Shown piece after piece: positions 57,216-64,000 of a stretch of 64,000 nucleotides of DNA. Where the stretch lies: assembly GCA_037043015.1 (NCBI GenBank), contig CM073321.1, positions 42,056,420 through 42,120,419 on the forward strand. Direction: 5' to 3'. Positions within the stretch are counted from its first letter, which is position 1, and each line of letters starts with the position of its first letter. A program made the position numbers and the translations under genes. The notes under the pieces were generated by a model. That model was given only the letters and a program-made list of their open reading frames with translations, made no database searches and was not told the origin of the DNA. This DNA comes from Bryum argenteum. Lineage: Eukaryota > Streptophyta > Bryopsida > Bryales > Bryaceae.

Positions 57216-58232
57216 CACTGTCATTCGACAAAAAAGAATCACATGGAAGATTCAGAAGGGTAGTATAACATCATAATGATCGTGACGATCAAATCTGGGA
57301 AGTAATTTTACATGTCTTGATTCAGTGACGAGATCATTTAGCTCGACTCGAGCTAAATGGGCTTGAGCTGGATTGCTATAGCTTGCTTACTCTTACGAGC
57401 TCATTTACCTTAACCAGCAAGACTATTTAGCTCGACTCGACATAAATGGACTTGACCTCAATACGAGGATGGAGACCATGTAGCTCGAGTCGAGCTTAAT
57501 ATGCTTGACCATGAACCTAATAGTTAGTCCATTTAGCTTGAATCGAGCTAAATGGGCTTGACCTCTAATAATGTTAAATAGTCTTGACGAGCTAAATGGG
57601 CTAAATGAGTTCGAAGAGCTAAGTGAGCTAAACGAGTTAAACAAGCTGAATGGGGTAGACTTGTCACAGCGTAGGAAGTCCATTTAGCTCCACTCGAGCT
57701 AAATGGGCCTGACCTCGAATGAGATTCGAGACCATTTAGCTCGAGTCGAGCTAAATGGACTTGACCTGCTACAGAGTAGTGAGTCCATTTAGCTCAACTT
57801 GAGCTAAATGGTCTCGGACCGCGTTTGAGGTCATGCCCATTTAGCTCGAGTCAAGCTAAATGGTCTCAGACCTGCCACAGAGCAGTGAGTCCATTTAGCT
57901 CGACTCGAGCTAAATTGGCCTGACCCCAATCTAGGTCCAAGTCCATTTAGCTCGAGTCGGGCTAAATGGACTCACTGCTCTGTGGCACGTCAAGCTTATT
58001 TAGCTCAACTTGAGCAATATGGACCTGAAACCTCGTCTGAGGTCCGAGACCATTTAGCTCAAGTCGAGCTAAATGCGCTTGACCTGCCACAAACAGTAAG
58101 TCCATTTAGCTCAACTCGTGCTAAATGGGCTTATTCCAAACCAGAGTGTTGAGTCCATTTAGCTTGACTCGAGCTAAATGAGCTTGCCCTTAAACGAGGT
58201 GCGAGACCGTTTAGCTCGACTCGAGCTAAATG
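57042..58232. repeat. Palindrome array C, about 53-bp period
   Basis: About 15 copies of a 24-26 bp palindrome with arm ATTTAGCTCGA, one central base, and the reverse complement occur here. Positions include 57042-57060, 57335-57359, 57424-57449, 57478-57502 and 57530-57555. A regular run then starts at 57681, 57733, 57786, 57839, 57892, 57943, 57997, 58051, 58102, 58156 and 58208 (step 51-54 bp). Spacers are 26-30 bp and loosely alternate between two types, one with CTGCCACAGAGCAGTGAG and one with CCTCGT(C/T)TGAGGTC. At 57969-57985 the first type is inverted. The core is the same CTCGA-N-TCGAG as in clusters A and B. Confidence 0.92.
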
Positions 58233-59000
58233 GGCTTGGGTTGTCTAGGAGAATTTATTATTTAATCTAGGTAAACTAGGCATCAAGCTAAGTGGGCATC
58301 GAGCAAAATGCGCATCGAGCTGAATAAGCTCAAAGTTGAAAGGATCTCATTTCAGCAGAAAACCACAAATTTCAAAGCGAAGAACACAAATTGGAAGAGC
58401 TCCATTACTCTGCGAGCAACATCCCATAACATTGTGCCCTGCAATGAAATAGCTATGAAAATGCAAACACAATCCAAAACCTAAAAGTCCAAAATTAGCA
58501 ACTTACAATGAAGCTCGTCGAAAAATTGCAATGAAGATGTAGCAACGTTGGGTGAAGCACCACAGGCGAGAGAAGGAGGAGCCACGAGCGTAAGCACCTC
58601 AGCAACGACGTGAAAAAGCCACCCTAAATTCTGAAAACTAGGACGAGCGAGCTAAAAAACGCAGGAAAGAAGAGCTCGACGGGGGGCAGGAAAGGCGCAA
58701 CAGCGGCGAAACGCAAGAAGAAATGCTCGCTCGAAACGCAGCGGCGCGGGCGAGGTTGCGAAGGCAGCGACACAAGCGAGAAAGCAGCGACAGGAGAATG
58801 TGCGGGAGCTGCGCGGGAGAAAAAGCAGGAAGAGAGTGCGGGAGCTGCTCGGCGGTGCGGAGACAGGCGAAGGAGTTGGTCGGAAAGTTGCTCCCGCCCT
58901 ATAGCTGACCGACCGCCGCCATTTGGGTGCTGCCCGGAATGCCCGGGCTGCCCGGGCGACGCCGACCTCCTTGGGCTGCCTAGGCTGCCCGGGTTGCTAG
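58233..59000. other. GC-richer upstream region with CTGCCCGGG repeats
   Basis: 58270-58330 has short GCTAAGTGGGCATCGAGC-type remnants of the array. 58640-58910 is purine-rich and encodes an Arg/Ala-rich open frame (58723-58908) without features of a real protein. 58930-58995 holds imperfect GGCTGCC(C/T)GGGCTGCC repeats. The region may be a promoter for the minus-strand ParB-like gene, but this is not demonstrable. Confidence 0.35.
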
Positions 59001-60202
59001 TTTTATTTTTTAAACTTTTTTTATATTATTTTTTTTGTTCTCAAGAATTCAATTAGTTTAATATATTTGTATACTCAAAACTATGATTAATTGGAAGGAA
59101 ATCAAAATAAGGTGGGTAAAGTGATTTTGAAAACTTAAAAAGGACTCCTATAAAAATGATTGTGATATATATAACTTGTGAAAAAAACGACTTTATATGC
59201 TATGAGTTTTATGCAAAAGTTTTACTACTTTAAAACTTTGAATAATAAGTGAAATGTAAATAATTAAAATACGAGAATAAGATTGTTGTACTTGTATTAC
59301 TTAACAAGAACCTTAAAAACTATGAAAGAATCCTACAAATAAAATATAGGGGTAAGGAATCTGCATGTCATCATCTACATTAACCCTCTTAAGTGTCACA
59401 TCCCTTTCCAAAGGATGCCCGAACACCGTAGTGAGCCAAGAGGACCCCGGGAGTGACGTCCCGGGCTTGGCAACAGACAAGGTGAAGTGACTAAGGGGAG
59501 TCCCGAGCAAACAGCACGCAATGGCGTCGTGCTCGGGACAAACTTGGTGGTGTGCTTTACATAGTTGCAAACCTTGTTCAAGCACGCACCCATAGGTCCA
59601 AAGAACGCGCGATTTGGAGTTGTGAGTCATGAGATATGGCTCTCCAAAGTTGGAGCGCGTTCCGGGACACTCCGGGACTTGGGAGTGTTACCTTTCGGGA
59701 CTCAAAATGTCGCTCATCTTGGATGGCGGCATGTTGCATGTCTTTGGAAAGCTCTAGACAAGAGCTTTCCAAAATGCTAAGGCTCGTGAGGAGCAAAGCA
59801 ATGCTTTGGGAGATATGGCTCTCCAAAGCATCGGGACTTCGTGACTCCGGGACTGCTGCCTCCCGGGACTCCCGAATGTTCAGAGGAGCATAGCTCCCAC
59901 ATGGAAGCTCCGATTGGGACAAGTGAGGAGTCTATCGACATCTACTCAAAGAGTAGATGTCGAAAATGGGCTCGCATGTCCCATTTGGATAACTGAGCTA
60001 CAAGTTAGCCCGAGAAGAAGATACGACCTGTTTTTGAGGCTAAGGCAAAAACGGGTGATCTTCCAAAACGAAAGTGTGTCACGGAAGGCCCCTCAACACA
60101 AGAGGGGGGGGGCCTACCGAAGACTCCAGAGAGTACTATGAGGAGGGGTGGTCTCCCTCCTCACTTGCACATGGTGCCTTGAGAGAGGGGGGTGGCTCGG
60201 GG

Positions 60203-60500
60203 GTGAGGCTTGGGATGGGGCCTCACTCCCGCACCTTGTGGAAAGTAGAGAGTGCTTTGGAGCATCTCTAAACATGGGGTTGGGAAGTGTCCCTCTCTAA
60301 GTTAGTCCCCGTGATAAGTAGTGCCGGTTCCCGGGAGTGACCGGGAATGGCTCAAGAAGGTGAGGCATGGAAAGGAAGCCTCACTTCTACATCTTGGGCA
60401 TTGTGGGATGCTCTTGAGCATCCCGCAACATTGGGTTGGAAAGAGTCCCGCTCCGAACTAGTCCCCGGGAAAACTAGTGCCGGATTCCGGGAGGATTTCC
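60203..60500. repeat. Imperfect tandem duplication of about 160 bp
   Basis: 60203-60350 and 60361-60500 share GAGGC(T/A)TGG, GCCTCACT, a GCTTTGGAGCATC/GCTCTTGAGCATC block, AACATGGGGTTGG/AACATTGGGTTGG, and TAGTCCCCG-GTGCCGG-TTCC-GGGAG. No coding sign. Confidence 0.65.
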
Positions 60501-60649
60501 GGCAAAGTCCCGAATGGGGTGAGAAACAAGAGTGGAAGAGGAGTAGTGGGAAGTTGGAAAATGGATAAGGGCGGGTAGCTCCGGGGGTGATTAGTAGCAC
60601 CCTTGGGAGCTTGGACATTTGTAGAAGGCCGCCCCGTGCCACCAAGTGG

Positions 60650-60814
60650 CATGCCCATGTGTTGGTAGGAGTTCCGGGTTGACATGCCCATGTGTTGGTG
60701 GGAGTTCCGGGTTGACATGCCCATGTGTTGGTGGGAGTTCCGGGTTGGCATGCCCATGTGTTGGTGAGAGTTCCGGGTTGGCATGCCCATGTGTTGGTGG
60801 GAGTTCCGGGTTAT
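60650..60814. repeat. 33-bp tandem repeat, five units
   Basis: Unit CATGCCCATGTGTTGGTGGG then AGTTCCGGGTTG(A/G) repeats five times with one or two changes, starting near 60650, 60683, 60716, 60749 and 60782. Being a multiple of three it stays open in several frames, but composition and lack of context argue against coding. Confidence 0.93.
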
Positions 60815-63800
60815 GAGTATCCGGTAATGAGTTATGGAGTCAAGGTGGATTGGACACCTAGACTTAGAATGGTGCTAACATTGTGTGTGTGGGCACATGC
60901 AAGTGTTAGCAAAGTCGTGGCCGGTTGCTACCAACTAAGTGAGCCGGGATTCCGCTACCAAGTAAGGCTCAATAAGAAAAAAATGAGTTGGAGTAATTAG
61001 GGTCGAGACATTAAGTTTGTATAAAGAAGTGATTATCATTTCTAAAATACCTAAATAAAACCATACATTTGTAGTGAACGTGGTAAAAATATTATATACT
61101 AAAAAAAACTATTTGTAGAAAAAAAATGAGAATTCAATAATACGACAGAATTTAAAGTAAGTAAAAACAAAAATGTAAGGGCAACAAGAGAGTGTAAGTG
61201 GTTTTTATAACTTTAATAGAAAATAAATTTTATATATATAAGTATGAAAGATTTTCAATTCAGCTTTCTTATAGATCATGAAAGTATAATGTTCAAAGAT
61301 GTTTTTTTTTTTTTTTTTTTTGTTCTTGCTTAATGATTTTGGTATATTACGTAAACCCAAAAAATCATTTTCAAAAGATTTTTGAAATAGCGTTTTTTTA
61401 CATTTCTTATTTATATTGACTTTGCAATGTTTTCTTAGAAAATAACTTTAACTCTTCGATAATATAACCTCTAAAATAATTTGATCTTTTACATAGAGAT
61501 ATGCGAAAATTCAATAAAAATAGGTAAAAATTAAAATCACAATTTTCTGTGAGTTTGAGCCCTTTTTGCAAAAGAGATAATTCTAAACAAAATTTAAATT
61601 AAAATTAGCATATATTACACTTGTGTGCAATATTCACGATCATTGCTCTAAAAGAACCTCAAACCTTAACTTCTAATCAATGGTGAATTGTGAAACATGT
61701 ATGTCTTTCTTAGATTTGTTAGCCAATTCTTAGGCTCCCATTTCAGCATAAAATTTGTTGTCTTGTCTGCTATTGTTCAAGTGAATGTATGAACAAGTAG
61801 TGATCACCCGTAAATTGCAAAACAATAATTACCATTAATTTTAAATTACCTATTAATAATTCATGAAATTCATATTAATTTATGTAATTTTGTTTTTCAG
61901 ATCTTTGTAGATGTTTCTAGATATTGTACATGTTGTTTAATCTTAAACTTATTTAGATATGGGAAATGAAAGCAGTTTTAATTGGAACCAAACATGTCGG
62001 TTATCCTTAAAGCACCAAGGTAGACTCGAAATATCGCATGTTTCAATTTGTCATTGTAAAAGCTATAAACAATATCAATTACAAATATTTGCCTATCTGA
62101 TCTAGTAAGTTCCCAATGATAAAGATATTGGATATATTATAGATTGATTACCATACTATGTACATGTTTAAACCAGTATCCTGTTTTCAAATGCACTTTA
62201 GGTACCTCCAAGAACTGAATATGAGTCCCAACTGTTTCTAGAAATCTAATTATATCATTTTATTTAGATTAGTGGATAGAACTAAAGTCCAAATAAATTC
62301 ACATAGAATCCGCTTATTTATGTTTAAATATTAAATTCAAAAGACAGATCCAAACTAAATCTTAGAAATCTAATTTCATGATTTTATCGTAATTAGTGAA
62401 TAGAACCAAAGTTTAAACAATTAAGATTTTATTATTTATATTTTCATTAGTGACGATCATAATTCACAAGGAAACTTTTACGTTCAATGTAACGGGCGAG
62501 ATTGTAGGATTTGAATCATGCAAGAAGAACCACTTGCGCTTCTACTACATCGCTTTCTATTCCGATGCTTACATTCCTTAAAAAAAATATGAGGGACGAC
62601 ACGGAACTTGTCGTAAGTTTCAATTTGGTGCGTAAAGTTTGAAGCAAACTCTCGAACGTTTTGCATTCTTCCATGTTCAAGAATGTCGAAACGCTGCTTT
62701 CTCTATGCTTAGGAGCTGTTAGATCGACAAAAGTACAACGGTTTTTCTTACAAAGTTTGCAATTTCGCTGCTGCGACAACAAATACACAAAGGCAAACCT
62801 AAGTTAGCAAGATTGTAAGGTACAGAATTACGGAAAAATATTTTTGATTGTTCATACAAAGCTCCCATTAGTAAAACATGCTCGATATGTGATATACACC
62901 GTTGCTCATGTAATGATTCTATAATTTACCTTTATTACAATATCATCTTTTATTGTAACAAACTTTTATAAGATCCTAAATCTATTGTAAATGTTATGAT
63001 ATTGAAATTTATTGTTGATAGATAGTTGTCCACGATTGTATGGACCGAACAAGATTTAGGTATATTAATATATTATGGTTCAATATAACATAACTTAACA
63101 TGATATGCTATAATAATATTTATTTTAATATACTTTAATAAAGTAAAATTGTATATATAAGCATTTTCCGTAATAGTTTATATACATATATAAGAAATAT
63201 ATTTTCATATAGTATAATATAGTAAAATAAAACATAATAGTATATTCAATAAAAATTAATATAGTTTAATATAATATAATAAGTAATTTGTTTTAATACA
63301 GTTTAATAAACTATAAAATTGAGAAACTTCTCGCCTTTTTTGTGTAATGTAAACCGGCCATTTGAAAAATTTATAGTATTCATATTAACTACTGGGAAAG
63401 TAAAGGGTTTCCAATGTTACAAACATTGCTTACTTGGACAATGTTTGTATCATAGCAAACCCCCCTCTTTCCGAGTAGTGATTGCAACAATGAAACATGA
63501 AATCTGATTTATCAAAGATTGTTGTAAGTTTGAGAAAATTCTCGCATTCTTTCCTATACCACAACTCGTAATATACTTCTTAAACATGATACAAGTTCAA
63601 TGCCCCATTGCACCGTTCCTTAGTTTAAGTGGCCATATATATTCTTAACGCAACCTTACGTGTAATGTGACGTGTTTCGTATTAGTTGTAGGAAAAAGAA
63701 CAATGTTCAGAAATAGTATATAACTTCAATCATAAGGATCAATTGCTAAACGCCTCACATTATAATGATTTTAACCTAGTCCATGATAACTTTTTATTTA

Positions 63801-64000
63801 GACCTTGTCTAATTATTTTTTTGACATATGGTTTTCATTCTTTATTCTGTAAAACAATTTAATCTTTGTATTCTTAAAAAGAATTATGTAATACTAAAAA
63901 ATACCTTTAACTAGTTTTCCTCAAAAATTATATAGTGTTCGACGGATGAATTCTAAAATTTGTGTATTTCGATATTTTTCCATTGATACGGATTGGAGTT
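60815..64000. other. AT-rich gene-free region
   Basis: No gene, RNA or element recognised on either strand. A T-run of about 20 lies at 61303-61322. 63060-63310 is rich in TATAATA-type short repeats. 59000-59400, left of the repeats, is similarly AT-rich. Confidence 0.45.

Noticed and set aside
57335-58232. CRISPR-like array: 26-bp palindromic repeats with 26-30 bp spacers
   Set aside because: The spacers are related to each other and loosely alternate between two types, the repeats vary, no cas genes are present and the sequence is eukaryotic. It is a tandem array.
58723-58908. Arg/Ala-rich 61-codon frame
   Set aside because: Composition follows a GC- and purine-rich tract; no domain, no splice context and no homologue in the window.
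60458-60790. 110-codon minus frame with repeated MGMPTRNSHQH
   Set aside because: Translation of the 33-bp tandem repeat; the opposite strand is equally open.

Overview
The window looks like nuclear DNA from a land plant. It carries a spliced plant-type cytochrome b5 gene, Ty1/copia and Ty3/gypsy remnants, a CACTA (TNP2) transposon and tRNA-derived SINE-like sequence, spread through long AT-rich gene-poor stretches. The kinds of repeated genes present (DUF7869-like transposase, ParB-like and methyltransferase-like genes) make me think of a seedless plant such as a bryophyte, lycophyte or fern. That is an impression only, because nothing here names the species.

Layout. 1-13.6 kb: a multi-exon, partly decayed gene cluster. 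It comprises a pseudogene with a ParB-like NGQ motif, a coiled-coil exon, an FCP1-phosphatase-like gene with an altered catalytic motif, and an unknown two-exon gene. Its non-coding parts are dotted with 21-23 bp near-perfect palindromes. A 6,480-bp DNA transposon (1714-8193) with terminal inverted repeats and a perfect 8-bp target duplication sits inside the pseudogene. 14.4-20.3 kb: a CACTA/TNP2 remnant containing a solo LTR with a 5-bp target duplication, ending in a recognisable CACTA terminus. It is followed at 20.4-21.2 kb by a decayed duplicate of the 13.2-14.0 kb gene end. 24.0-29.0 kb: a decayed Ty1/copia element on the minus strand, bounded by 160-bp direct repeats. 31.6-38.1 kb: a second, nearly identical copy of the 6.5-kb DNA transposon in inverted orientation with its own 8-bp target duplication. 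40.3-42.5 kb: cytochrome b5, the only clearly ordinary intact host gene. 46-50 kb: a Ty3/gypsy gag-protease remnant and a copia-like LTR with primer-binding site. 50.4-54.6 kb: a SINE-like element, a DUF7869-like ORF (minus) and, head to head with it, a spliced beta-class amino-methyltransferase-like gene (plus). 55.6-57.2 kb: a second pseudogene of the ParB-like family (minus), directly followed by an array of about 15 palindromes (57.0-58.2 kb), 11 of them spaced about 53 bp apart. 58.3-64 kb: no genes, with short tandem repeats.

Two things stand out. First, the 6.5-kb transposon encodes one long transposase of about 1,500 residues. The protein has two zinc-finger-like motifs and a probable RNase-H-type catalytic core recalling P-element/THAP9-type enzymes. 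The frame breaks in one copy are open in the other. Second, both ParB-like pseudogenes lie next to clusters of palindromes built on the same CTCGA-N-TCGAG core, with arm changes mirrored on both sides. This raises the speculative possibility of a DNA-binding protein with cognate palindromic sites spreading in the genome.
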